Assembly (NCBI RefSeq): GCF_032118995.1
Contig: NC_092648.1
Coordinates: 20,922,450-20,986,449, forward strand
Reading direction: 5' to 3'
DNA: 64,000 bases
DNA from: Asterias amurensis
Taxonomy: Eukaryota; Echinodermata; Asteroidea; Forcipulatida; Asteriidae
The notes beneath the pieces are model-generated. The model saw only the letters and a list, made by a program, of their open reading frames with translations, did not search any database and was not told the origin of the DNA. A program made the position numbers and the translations under genes. Positions 44,001 to 55,519 of the stretch are shown in pieces; within the stretch, counting starts at the first letter, position 1, and each line of letters opens with the position of its first letter.

Positions 44001-47000
44001 AACTCAGTTTAATTAACAGGCATTCAAATTCACGTTTCCACAATTCATTGAAACTATGCGGGTTCTAGTAACTGTCGCATTAAATTTCGTTTCTTGTACA
44101 CACATCATTCATGCTGCCCCCATCTTGTTCCTCGTATCGAATAACAATAATGAATGCTATTAATCATTTTGCAAATAGGAACCAGACTACTTTGTTCTCG
44201 TAGCCTCGGTTTGGTAACATCGATATGAATGGGAGAGTTTAAATTCATGTACAGCATACTATCGCCTTTTCACCATTCCTCAGTTGAATTTTCACTGTTA
44301 ATACTGGTTCAAATGAATTAAATGGTCTACCAGCCATTTTACGGTTGAATTTTTCGAAATTAAAAGATTTTATTGACCCAAGGAATTTTTATGATCCTGT
44401 TTTGACCAGTGAATCCTAAAATGTTGAAAGTGAATTATTACTTTTGAATGTTGAATGCTGATGCAGCGGCGATGTCTTCTTTTTCAAACAAATTAATGAA
44501 AATTGGGCGGGAAAACACACAGTAAATATTTCACTTTAAAGGATTCGGGTACTTTTTCAAAATGTCAACAGATTTACATTTAACTTACAGGGTTTGAAGA
44601 TAATGGTAGTGGAAAGCTTCCCTTCAAATATTACTAACTAAGGTTGTGTAGTTTTTGAGAAATGAGTAAGACAATTCACAAAATAGTTTTGGTCTCATGA
44701 GACCAAAATTATTTTAGCATGTAAAATCCCCTTAACCAGTTATGATATTATACCAAAACTATAGCATAACTGGTTAATACGTTTTTACATGCTAAAACTG
44801 AGACGAAAATTATTACTTTTACTTATTTCTCAAAAACTACAGCACCTCAGTAAGTAAAATTTCAAGGGAAGCTTTCAAACTGTGTAAGTTTAATGTATAT
44901 CTGTGGACATTGTGTTTTTTCTAAGGAAAAAGCACATACACCCTTTAACGAATGACACTTCGACCAGTGATCATGACATGAATGAAAATAAAAGATTCTT
45001 ACATGATCAAGCTGTGAGAATATAACAGTGTGATTTCGTTCGCAATCTCCGAGTCGCACTATGCAACCAGGATAGTTCAGTCTCTTCTGAAAGTCAATAC
45101 GGGATTCCAGTAGGGAGACTTCTAGGACCCAGACCACTGGTAGTATGTTGCAAAGGTAGATCAACACCAACGGGAAGAACCTGCCGCAAAGATCGAAAAA
45201 CTATTGTGATAACAGTGCGACCAAAACAGATCTTGATAATTTTCAATCCAAAAAAACAATCGCCCCTGATTTCAAGTTTTTATAAAAACTAGTGAACATT
45301 TTAAATTTACCGTCACAAGGCACCCAGTGCACTGGGGCATCATGATGGGACAATTGTCATACATGCAATATAAATTACCTGGGATAGAAGTTTCAGCTTC
45401 ATTAGTCGAAAACCACAGAGCAATGTCGAAAATTATTACCGTGACATTGTTTTCCTAATTTCGCAAAAAAAAAATACAACCCCCAGCAAGCAATACTCTA
45501 AGGAAAGTCTAATGGAAATATGTGGACATTGTGTTTTATGTTTTACAAAAAGTACCCAAACCCTTAAAATAGGACAACCTTCAAAGACCAATATCAAATA
45601 TAAAAGTGAATAATATAACACGATGAAGAGCTTAAGAAAATTATACAAGCACATTATATAAGATGATGGGTTATATTTAAATTACTATTTTTAGCTGTTC
45701 CGACCTACCGTCGGAACAGGTATTGTTATTATTTATATATTGTTGGTATTGAAACCAAAGATTCCTTTAAAGGGTATAAAATATGTACTTTTTCCTAACA
45801 AAAAACACAATGTCCACAGATTTACATTAAACTTACACAGTTTGAAGATTATGATAGTAGAAAGCTTCCCTTGAAATTTTACTTACTGAGGTGCTGTAGT
45901 TTTTGAGAAATGAGTAAAAGTAATATTTTCCGTCTCAGTTTTAGCATGTAAAAACGTCACTTAACCAGTAATGCTATGGTTTTGGTATAATATCATAACA
46001 TCATAACATTTTACATGCTAAAATAGTTTTTGTCTCATGAGACCAAAATTATTTTGTGACTTGTTTTACTCATTTCTCAAAAACTACAAAACCTTAGTAA
46101 GTAATATTTGAAGGGAAGCTTTCAACTATCATTATCTTCAAACCCTGTAAGTTTAATGTAAATCTGTGGACATTTTGAAAAAGTACCCGAATCCTTTAAG
46201 TTAAACTTAATCACTGTAGCTTGAAAACCTGAGGAAACCGGTAAACAAGGGTACTTGCGTTGTGAACCAGAACACACTAAGCTCTGAGTTTGCATTGACA
46301 TGCACTATTAAATCACACGAGACATACGACTTAATATCCCATCATTAGAGAGAAAGCCATTACGGTAAAGTATCTTGCTCACGGACACAAGTGCCACGAC
46401 CGAGATTCGAACTCACACTCTGCTGATCAGAAACATGCCAGAGCTTAGTGGTTTAAACCCGCCGAGGCCTCTTGATAATTTTACCGAGACGAAACCATCC
46501 TCTAATATAATGTGTTTGTATAATTTTCTTGAGTTCTTTATTGTGTTATATTTATTCACCTTTGCATTTGTATTGGTCTTTGAAGTCTGTCCTATTTTAA
46601 GGGTTGTGGTACATTTTGTAAAACACAAAACACAATGTCCACGAGCGTTTGGTATCCACTCTTAAAATGAATGGCAATACAAACTAACTTCGTTAGAGGT
46701 AGCCTACATCTGCAGCCTTCGATATAGCATAAAGCATTTAGAGAGCCACTTCATTTCCGAAGTAAAATTATATAGAAATTCGATGGTTAAGGAGAAAGGG
46801 TATCAGGTTTTTATCGTACACAATTTTAATCTGAGAAATGTTACTGTCAGACACGTTTCTCAGATTGTGTATTCCAGTTAACGGTGCATTCTTAATGCGT
46901 CACAACCGTTCCGGTTTTTTGGGGTGATATCTAAAAAACGCTTTGAAGTGAAATTTTCAAAAGTTTGATTGTATAAGAATTAAAACAATCAAACGTTTCT

Positions 47001-47769
47001 AAAAAACAAAAGGCACACTTTACCTTTAATCGTTCGGCCACGACACTCCTCATTGAAACTAATCTAGTGAATGGTTACTCCATGTACAAGCTCCCCCCCC
47101 CCCCTTTTTAGAAATATGATTTATAAGTTAAATTAGGCATACTGCTGGTCAATAGTGTCTGCTCGTCAGTTTTTAGTCTGCCTGTCGGCCGGGTGTGTCT
47201 ACTTCCTAGACTATATTATTTGTTTCAGCGATCCTTTCTTGTATGCATTCCTGCCTTGTTGTGTTCCTTATCTTCAAAACTCCGTCCTCATTGTTGTTAC
47301 TATATACTACATGTACTGCAGCCATAGTTCTATTAATATTGTTATATATTTTTTTGTTCGTCCTCTTTGAATTCCAAAAAAAGCCTTTCCGGCTTCTCAT
47401 ATTGTTCTGCTCCGTATTCATTACATTATCATTTCCATGAATTATTTTCTTGATCCGTTTCTTGACTGTCTTTGACTTAAAATAATTGTACTTGATGCGG
47501 TTATTATTCTCAATTTTTGACCAATATGTAGTAAAAATGTTGATTGAATTGAGTTGAATCTGACAATTGAACACTTACCATCTCCACTCCCCATCTTCGT
47601 TATATCCAAACGTGAGTATCATCTCCATCATGTAGACTAACACAGTCACCGAGACGAACCAAAAGTAGTTATTACCCGTAAGATACACCGTCATAAACAC
47701 CCCTATCGTACCGTGGGCCAGGTAGCAAAACCGGACAATCGAAGCCTTTAAGGCTTTCTTGAACAACAT
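41061..47769 (-). CDS. TMEM26: TMEM26-family membrane protein, copy 1
   Basis: Three coding exons, 47769-47579, 45180-45003 and 41774-41061, give 360 residues, close to human TMEM26 (368). Hydrophobic segments fall near residues 10-30, 35-55, 65-82, 137-155, 190-210, 245-280 and 290-315, fitting a polytopic membrane protein. The family signature is clear: LMLVLIVGRWVLPKG followed by LSQLLLVYIGMAADMLEFSSETL, then LQDGPYLIMRIYLI and KNALLLVLQFYRL. Exon 1 ends in GEWRW and exon 2 starts FFPLVLIYL, the same junction as in vertebrate TMEM26 (KWFSPAIFLYL). The family's biochemical role is poorly known; in mouse it is used as a surface marker of beige adipocytes. Introns carry AGGATTCGGG-type TTAA elements. 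The tail after the last membrane segment is short and basic. Confidence 0.92.
42280..42520. mobile_element. Fragment of a TTAA-family foldback
   Basis: GAGTGGCTTCAGGCATTAAG and TTGGGATACACCGAGTAAGG match internal parts of the family; the ends are gone. It lies in intron 2 of TMEM26 copy 1. Confidence 0.4.
42829..43194. mobile_element. TTAA element, AGGGAAGGTACAC family
   Basis: AGGGAAGGTACACGTTTCACG at the left and AACGTGTACCTTCCCT before TTAA at 43,195. The centre GACTTCTAGCTAGAAGTC matches the element at 17,079-17,442. Sequence starting AGGGATACGTAACC follows at 43,199 and may be another family. Confidence 0.8.
43840..43915 (-). mobile_element. tRNA-like SINE head, second type
   Basis: On the minus strand TTGGTAAGACATTGC is followed by a B box GGTTCGAATCC within GGTCGTGGGTTCGAATCCCA. 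It lacks a full cloverleaf, so I call it a SINE fragment, not a tRNA gene. Confidence 0.4.
44540..44944. mobile_element. TTAA element, AGGATTCGGGTAC family
   Basis: 405 bases lie between TTAA at 44,536 and 44,945. The inner arms are TTTAGCATGTAAAA and TTTTTACATGCTAAAA around CTTAACCAGTTATG. It ends 58 bases from exon 2 of TMEM26 copy 1. Confidence 0.8.
45781..46195. mobile_element. TTAA element, AGGATTCGGGTAC family, opposite orientation
   Basis: 415 bases lie between TTAA at 45,777 and 46,196. The ends are AGGGTATAAAATATGTAC and AAGTACCCGAATCCT. It is the inverse of 44,540-44,944, both in introns flanking exon 2 of TMEM26 copy 1. Confidence 0.8.
46250..46485 (-). mobile_element. tRNA-derived SINE in intron 1 of TMEM26 copy 1
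   Basis: The plus strand reads CAAGTGCCACGACCGAGATT then CGAACTCACACTCTGCTGAT and CAGAAACATGCCAGAGCTTA, the complement of the SINE head seen at 2,340-2,430. The tail is near 46,250 (AACAAGGGTACTTGCG). Confidence 0.5.
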
Positions 47770-48992
47770 GTTGTAGAAATGATGGCGATTATAAAATTAA
47801 CCATTAAACACAGTTAATAGGTATATCTACGTGTAAATGAGAGTGGCAATTCAAGGCGAGGATTTGATTGTTGCATACCATGGGCCATGGCTCGTATACA
47901 AGCTGTTGACACATTAAATCAATAGAGTAGGCTATGGGCGGATTCACGGTGAAGCTATAAAACCGCGCGCAAAACACAACATGAACTATTGTTAAGCCAG
48001 TGAGTTATCATCATTAGCCCCTCCTTCGTTTCTCTCCTCTATACGTCGATGATGTTTCCATCGGAACGCACATCAACCAAACACCCGCCATGACGTCCTT
48101 TACTGTGCAAATCCTTCAAATTAATGTTCGGGTATAACAGACGTTCGAACTTTTGAGTATCAGCCATGTACCACAAGGTTAAACATTCATTAAATTAAAT
48201 TTGTAGTTTCATTTGATTGTTGTGTCTGTATACATTATGCTATCTTCCTCTGAACCCCCCCCCCCCTTTCCCAAACAGATGAGAGACGAAATACTGAAAT
48301 AAAAATATGGAATGTTAGCTTGAAATGTTTGCATTATCCATTTTATGGGACCGAAACAATATACATAATGATAGGCCAATAAAAGTATTTGCTTAAAATC
48401 AGCAGTAATTGAGTCCACAGTAATGAAGTCCCGGAGAATGTAATCATGGCTTTTAGTATAATTAAATTATCCATTATTTGTAATATGAGGCTGCTCGTAG
48501 ATATTGAATGAATAACAGTCTGTATTTCGTTGGTTTCTATTGGGGTTCTTCTTTCCTCGTAAGCATCGCACGCAAAGCAAATAATGGCATTAAAGTGCCA
48601 ACCGAACTTGATATAACTATCCAATGAGGGTAAAAGTGGAGTTTGAGTCAGGCCACTTTAGGACCTTGAATCTAGTCAATTCAAACACGGTAGTTTCTAG
48701 ATTGAGATAATAAACCTCCTCCCAAAAAAGTTTCCCTCTCTGACATACTGGAATATTTTTAAGAAAAACAAATCACCCTTATTATGATTGCCGCAACCGA
48801 AATGACACCATTTAGCGTGACCCAAACTTTTAAAAGAATAATGTATTTGTCCACATTTTTTTTTTTTTTTTGTGAAAAACGAGATTTCACTCTCTCAAAA
48901 TAAAAAGAGAAGACAAAGAAAAAGACTTTGACTTGTGAATGATATCTTGTTTTCGAAACGATTGAAGTCACTTATAATTTGTTCACAAAGCT
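47770..48992. other. Upstream region of TMEM26 copy 1
   Basis: This is the 5' flank of the minus-strand gene. No clear promoter motif or repeat was recognised. A C run lies at 48,257-48,266. Confidence 0.4.
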
Positions 48993-48996
48993 TTAA

Positions 48997-50789
48997 AGGA
49001 ACACGTTGCCTTGGATCGGTCGAGTTGGTCTTTGAAAAGCGTCCCGTAACCGTTTGTTATAAAATATATATGGTTAGAAAGATGTTGTAAAAGTATAATA
49101 CAATGATCAACACAAATATGCCTCGAAATTGCGTGGTTTCGTTTTACCTCGTCGACAAACACGGTCGGCCATTTAGGCCAAACAAAATAAATGTTGTGTT
49201 TACGGTAACCCGACCGACCTGAATTTTTTGCGGCCGAATTGCCGACCTCAAAACATTTTTCTAAATATTTTGTGAGTTGGTAACATTTAAAATGAGAATT
49301 TTAACATGTTGCCTCACTTTAAAACTGTTTATTACGACTTACCAGTGTAATAATGCATTTTTGCAAAAATCATGGCGATATCAAAACTTGTGCACCCGGC
49401 CCACGCCTAGCCTAGCTTACTGTACTGCCACAATTTTTTCTGTGAAAGGTGCACGCGCCACCCGATGCCCGGCCCCGACGCACCCGCTGTGTTCACAGCG
49501 TACTTCGGGGCGATCCAATGTCACACGAAACGAAATTGGGCCCCTGGCAGCCGGCCGCATATTGGACACCACAACAAAACACGGTACAACAGTACAGTAC
49601 AGCTAGCTGTCAGTGGTACAGCACGAAACGAAATTGGGCCCCTGGCAGCCGGCCGCATATTGGACACCACAACAAAACATGGTGTAGCTGTCAGTGGTGT
49701 ACAGCACGTGGGTGACCGGCCGCGTACGTTTACAACACGTTTTACACTACGGACAGACTGCGAATGAAAACTGCATCAAAACATGGCGTCGACGTCAGGC
49801 AGTTCTTCGTGCGGTAACATGAACAAATTGTTTAGCTTGAAAACAGAAAAGTGCCTCCATCAGCCAGCCAAGTTGAAGCTAGTAAACATCGATGTCAGCA
49901 AGACATTTCTCAATATTTTCGAAGATCACCATGGGCCAAACTTTTATCACGTTTGTGCTCACAACACACATTCAGATCAGACCAGGCTGACATTCAAAAT
50001 AATAAGTTTGACCCTCAAAAGTGTTTATTCATTTTGCTATATTATTTTGGGGAAAATGTGAGTTGTGAGTTTCGGCTCTGTTGTTAATGTTATGGTACAC
50101 CTTGCACCACTGAGCCTACTGAGTGGCATCATTTTCACCCAGCAACCCGGAGGTTCGTCAGTCTGGGTAAAGTGCAAGTAAGTGTACAACAATGGAATGA
50201 AAAATGTGAACAAAATAACCACACCTCAAATTGAAAGTTGGTAAAACTGATGTCAGCATTTAAAACATGGCCCTGATTTAATGGTAAGATAAAAAGTTTC
50301 CTTGTAACTTCTAAAGCGCTTGCAACTTGACCTATGTTATGTTTTTTCTAAAACAACTTATAAACTTTTATATTTTACCACTTTCCAACATGAGGGTTTA
50401 TAACTTGATGAGTCGAACAAGGTTAGTATAATTCATGGTAACGGGTTTAAAATATTAACAAATAACTCAAAATTCAAGAACTTAAAAATAAAAATAAAAT
50501 TACAAAATAAAATTATTTTCCTACCTACCTACCTGGAATTTTTTAGGGCCGTTACCGTAAACACAACATTTATTTTGTTTGGCCTTATGGGAGTCAAAAC
50601 TTTGACTCCCATAAATGGCCGGCCGTGTTCGTTCGCGACGTAAAATGAAAAACGTGCAATTTTGAGTGATACTTGTGTGGATCATTATATTCTACTTTTA
50701 AAACATCTTTCTAACCATATGCATTTCATAACAAACGGTTTCAAACGCTTTTCATAGACCACTCGACCGATCCAAGGCAACGTGTTCCT
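48997..50789. mobile_element. 1.8-kb TTAA element with long inverted ends and foreign-looking interior
   Basis: It starts AGGAACACGTTGCCTTGG after TTAA at 48,993 and ends CCAAGGCAACGTGTTCCT before TTAA at 50,790. The inverted ends are about 230-260 bases, similar over their whole length; the right one has an extra small palindrome (TGGGAGTCAAA/TTTGACTCCCA near 50,587). The interior 49,440-49,780 is CpG-rich and contains a 96-bp direct duplication (49,526 and 49,622). An ATG in good context follows at 49,783. No transposase was recognised. Confidence 0.85.
49783..50061 (+). CDS. Unrecognised open frame inside the 1.8-kb element
   Basis: 92 codons start MASTSGSSSCGNMNKLFSLK behind a CpG-rich stretch, a setting like a first exon. 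I do not recognise the protein. The second half (after about residue 60) is hydrophobic and may be read-through into intron-like sequence. It could be a captured host first exon or chance. Confidence 0.25.
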   Translation: MASTSGSSSCGNMNKLFSLKTEKCLHQPAKLKLVNIDVSKTFLNIFEDHHGPNFYHVCAHNTHSDQTRLTFKIISLTLKSVYSFCYIILGKM

Positions 50790-50946
50790 TTAATGACATT
50801 ATATTGAGAACAGTGAAAGAAGTTAAGACAACATACAGGGTAAGATCAAAAGAAGAAGACGAAAGAGGTGGGGGCACACACAAAACCACTGAAGTACGTT
50901 CCCTTCATTGCATTCTGTTTTTTTTTTCAACAATGCAATCAACTAG

Positions 50947-51137
50947 GCCCAATTTCATAAAACTGTTAGCAGAAAATTCTGCCTGGCAAAATCCCTTGCT
51001 AAGCAAGAAATGAGTGGGGTACCAGTCACACCAGTGGTAGTTGTACAGTATTTCGACTGGTAACATTCTTTTGCTAAGCAAGAGTTTTCTTTGCTTAACA
51101 AGTTTTTGTGATTACAGGCTTTATGAAATTGGGCCTG
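50947..51137. repeat. Palindromic repeat, GGCCCAATTTCATAAA family
   Basis: GGCCCAATTTCATAAAACTG at the left and TTTATGAAATTGGGCC at the right, with inner TTGCTAAGCAAG motifs. Confidence 0.7.
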
Positions 51138-51990
51138 AAGCACAAAGGCAAAGATGATATATATTGCCAATTCATAATATTTTTTAGTTGGCATTCATTT
51201 TGATTGTCGAAACGCAATGAGGCATTACCAATATTCACACGCGATCAATCTGTATCCCCGGGGCAATTTTTGTTCCAATGTTATGCTGAGTTCTTTCAAA
51301 TTAAATGGCACCGATTTCCAATTCATCTATGAGTTTTACTATAAGGGTTATGATTCACGCCGGGACTCTGGGGGACTAGAATCCCTCGATCCATGGTCTC
51401 TCCGACAACGCACAATGGAGAATGGCGATGCTGGGATTTGCTGCAAAGTTATTCTTCGATATGGTCCATGTTGGAATGTAGGGGGAGAAGCTGGGGTCCA
51501 GTCCCCCTCGGCCTACATACCCCCAGAAGACAAGAGCTTTATGCCTAACTTGGTTGGCTGGAACTAAGGACTCCCTATACCAGCCTCACTAAGCAACGGG
51601 CCAATTTAACCCTTATCAAATAAGTACGCAAAGTGCCAAAACAGATGACGAATAGAAAACCCAACAGCCTCATTATAAAGAGTAAAGTTACACGATCATA
51701 TTTTAAACAAGTCTACACGCAAACTCATTATGCATTTCTGGATTGTTCATGTTGACTTGTTAATCCATAAGTAATTGCACTTAGTGTAAGTGATTTATGT
51801 CGCTTTTTGGCGTTGATGGTGTTCATTTGTTTTCTCCACTGAAGCTTATTAATCAAGTAATTAAGTGCTATGGATGTAGAGTGCAATCGGGTTATACCGA
51901 TGTGAGTGTAACTGATAGTCTCATTCCAAGTCTGCCAAGGACAAGGTCGCCATATTCTACCATGTGATAGATACAATAGATGGATTACAC
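51138..51990. other. Spacer with an unrecognised open frame
   Basis: 51,217-51,567 is open for 116 codons on the plus strand. It has no motif I know and no gene-like setting; I do not call it a gene. The remainder is AT-rich. Confidence 0.3.
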
Positions 51991-51995
51991 ATGAC

Positions 51996-52122
51996 GTCAT
52001 TGGCCGCCATCTTTGATGTAAAACAATGGAAAAGTTCACGCGTGTACGCGCTATACACACGACTCTCCGTCAATGAGAGTCTTTCACGCGTGCACACTAT
52101 TCATCAAAGATGGCAGCCAATG
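51996..52122. repeat. Foldback element, CATTGGCCGCCATCTTTGAT arms
   Basis: Outer arms CATTGGCCGCCATCTTTGAT / CATCAAAGATGGCAGCCAATG and inner CACGCGTG on both sides of GACTCTCCGTCAATGAGAGTC. Confidence 0.7.
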
Positions 52123-52408
52123 CAAGAAGGCCTACATTCAAACCCAACATATTATTATGCGGAAAATTGATTAATTAATTAATTTGGAATTAATTATCGA
52201 GATACGAAAATTTATATTGGTTTAGACTCTAGCTAGAAAATTTACCAATATAGTCAACTTAAGGTTCAAACAAAAAAATTGCTTTTTGTTGATCAGCATA
52301 ATGACGAAGCCATTATTTTAGTGCTTTGTTTATTTAAAATACCCTGTCTTTTACTTCTTCTTTTTCAAAAGGAAATATAATGCAATAGTATTGGAAGTAT
52401 GGGTTTAA

Positions 52409-52725
52409 AGGCATGCGTGAACACTATTGGCAATTACTCAAAACAATTAGTGGCATAAAACCTTTCTTGCTAACGAGTAATGGGGAGAGATTTATAGACC
52501 ATTGTGAGAAGCGGCTCTCTCTCTGAAGTAATAATAGTTTTCGAGTTCAAGCATATGAAAGCACACAACTTTGTGTGACAAGGATGTTTTTTCTTTCACT
52601 ATGTCGCAACTTCAACGACCAATTGAGCTCAAATTTTCACAGGTTTGTTATTTTATGCATATGTTGAGAACCACTGACTGTAAAGGCTATAGTCTTTGAC
52701 AATTACCAATTAGTGTCCAGTGTCT
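52409..52725. mobile_element. TTAA element, AGGCAGTGGACAC family, internally deleted
   Basis: 317 bases start AGGCATGCGTGAACACTATTGG after TTAA at 52,405 and end AGTGTCCAGTGTCT before TTAA at 52,726. The central stem is missing. Confidence 0.75.
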
Positions 52726-52729
52726 TTAA

Positions 52730-55380
52730 ATTGTCTTTTGTGCTATGTTAACGCACCTATTCTATACCAATGTGACGTTATTTGTGTATTGTTTATACAC
52801 TGATGATGTAACCATCCCGATGGTTTAGGGTTCGATCCAGTTTCAGAACAAAAACACAGTGCAATAAAATTAATTGTGACAACTTCAAGTTAATAATTAT
52901 AACTCTTACTTGTTCAGATAAACAGTGTTTTAATAAAAAAAAAAACATTACAAGTATTATTAAACATATACAAATTGAAAAAAAATGTAATGATGTGATA
53001 TTGCAGCGCTAGATGTCAGTATTGCTTCTTGGAAGGCTAGGTGTTGCTGGCAGATTTGGGCGCGAAAATGTTCACAATTATTTGTCTCAGCCCCGTTTTT
53101 TTTATAGGCTAAACAGAGGACGGATTTGTTTCTTCCCATGTACCTTCCCCACGCCAAAACACATCCAGACCCATACTCTACTCTTCAATTTGAAAATGAA
53201 ATTAATTCGGTTGTATCACACATACAAATTGCTGCAATGGACGCCCAAGAAACATGTACATTTTTTGTGGTGGCCTTTGTCACTTTTCAATGTCTTTTAT
53301 TGGCTGTTGAATTGCTCTCACGATTGCCATTATAACCGATGATACTGCCTGAGTATTGCGTAAATTGTATGATATCGGGTCAATTTATGTGATATTTATA
53401 CCTGGCTGTAAGCCAATCAAGTATTTAGGTATTAAAGGATAAATAGAGATTCAGAGATTTGAAATGCATTTGTTGACCTCCTTCTCCCTGGAACATGTAC
53501 TTGATAAGGTTCGAATAACCCATTCTTAGTACAGGGGCCATCAGAAAAACAAGTCAATAGATATATGGTTTTTAAACTACCACTTCCTCTGAAACAGCAT
53601 TATGCCGCATCTCTGAAACAATAATGCCGTTCCTCAAAGCAGTTCTGGTGTACATTCATGCAGAAAACATTTCTGCCACTACAAACAAGCAACTCCCCCC
53701 CCCCCCCCCCTTCAAAAGGGGTAAAAAAAAAACCACACACACACCAACAAACAGTCAAACAAATATGAAAATATCAAAATATGAAGCTGTTTCTTAAAAC
53801 CGATGGTGGTTTTGGACACAGTCAAATACCCGAACATTCATTCAGAACGGTCAGGTTTTATAACTTCAGTTCCACCATTTTTTTCGTCTAAACCCCTGAC
53901 CCCTGACCCTTCAACAAGCATTGCTTAACGTCAGTCTGTAATTCCATTGGCTGCTTACGTCACCAGTGATGAGACCCTATACCTTCCCCTTCTGAGAAGC
54001 CACTTATCTTCTTTCGTCAAACACACCACCCAATCCTTGAGAGGCGAGGAGCAGGGAACGGAAGGGTTGGATAATTGACACAGGTGTGAAGATGCGTTTA
54101 TACGGGACGTCTCGTGAGCTCATCGTTCAGCGGTTGACTCTCTACCGGGTTGATGCAGCTGTCGCCAGGCGCCACCGCCCAATGTCAACCTCCCTACCTC
54201 CGTTTCTTCCTCCGTGGTGTGTATCTATCTACCTCTGGAGCGATGGTGGCTCTTTACGTGCTCGGTATGAGCAAACTGCTTGCGGCATTACGTGCATTTT
54301 CGGCTAATGTATTTGCCAGCAAATCAAAGTAAAATGGGGCCCATGGGTGCTCTTGTGGGGTATTTTACCACAACGAAACAATGGACACCACTACGAAATT
54401 GTCTCTTCAAACTGAACCCCACAAAGACATTTTTATAAAAGGGAATAATGGTGTAGAACAACAATAGCACTTGGGCAGGACCCCATAAACAGCAAGTGTG
54501 TGTACGCACAAAAGGCATATCCTATTATATTAAACATTTAGGAAAATCAGTGGCATGTAGTATGACACAGTAGTGGTACTCATAAAAAGACAAAATGGGG
54601 AAGGCAGGAAAGCAGTATTAGAGGAATATTTTTGTCTGCTTCTTGAAAACCAAACGCGTCAGGGAAACACGAAGACACTTGTTGCATTTGAACCAGAGTG
54701 ATATCGAAAAGCGTTGATATTTTATCAGAACGTTCTTACATCAAATCTATAGGTCAAGAGGTCAGCTGGCTTGGTTTTAAGGTCAAACAAACTGCCAAGA
54801 TCACGCTTATGAATATTATCATCAGAGTACCAAAAGTTTGCTTTTATTTGGTCGTTAACTTTTAAAAACAGATAAATTGAATATTCAGCCGTTCTTTGAA
54901 TTGTGTCACTTTGAATCGAATCGTGTATTAATATTTAGGATTACTTCCCAGAAATTACTAAACAAAAACAAGGGTGTGTTTGACACGTTTAGTTTGTTGC
55001 AGGAAAAGATGGACGCGCCCTTTTTTTCTCATCGGCGTAACGCCTTTCCTCATGGCAGATGAATTCTTGATTTCAAGGATTTGGGTACCGAACGACACAA
55101 AACACAAACGTCCACAGAGCTGCATTAAACTTAACGGTTCAAAGACAATGCTGGTAATAAGCTTCCCTTAAAATATTGCTTGCTGAGGTGCTTGAATTTT
55201 TTATTAAAAAAATTCACGAAAATGACGCGACACTCACGAAAACATTGTTCTGTGAGTTTCACTTGTTCTTAAAAACGTGACGTCTGAGGCTGATACTTCT
55301 GCAGGTAAATTGTTTCACATACATCTTCATTCGCAGTGTGTTATAGGATCCATGCAATGGCTAGAAACTTTGTCTCAAAA
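52730..55380. other. Spacer between the divergent TMEM26 genes
   Basis: AT-rich, with a C run at 53,695-53,710 and a worn AGGATTCGGG-type fragment at about 55,070-55,260. No gene was recognised. Confidence 0.4.
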
Positions 55381-55385
55381 GATAC

Positions 55386-55519
55386 CAGGGGTCGATTTCA
55401 CAAAGAGTTAGGACTAGTCCTAGGAGATATACAAATTGCATGGATAGTCCTAAGTTAGGACGAGTAACTGGTCCTAACTCGAGATAAGACTAGTCCTAAC
55501 TCTTTGTGAAATCCACCCC
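55386..55519. repeat. Palindromic element, CGATTTCACAAAGAG ends
   Basis: GGGGTCGATTTCACAAAGAG to CTCTTTGTGAAATCCACCCC; a close relative of 25,244-25,390. Confidence 0.75.

Larger units (their letters stand above)
45524..46645. repeat. Inverted repeat pair enclosing two insertions
   Basis: 45,524-45,672 and 46,490-46,645 are reverse complements (GGACATTGTGTTTT / AAAACACAATGTCC, ACCTTCAAAGACCAATA / TATTGGTCTTTGAAG). Between them lie a 10-bp hairpin (CTGTTCCGAC/GTCGGAACAG at about 45,695), a TTAA element and a SINE. Confidence 0.65.

Noticed and set aside
51217-51567. 116-codon open frame
   Set aside because: No recognisable domain, splice context or paralogue in the window; treated as chance.
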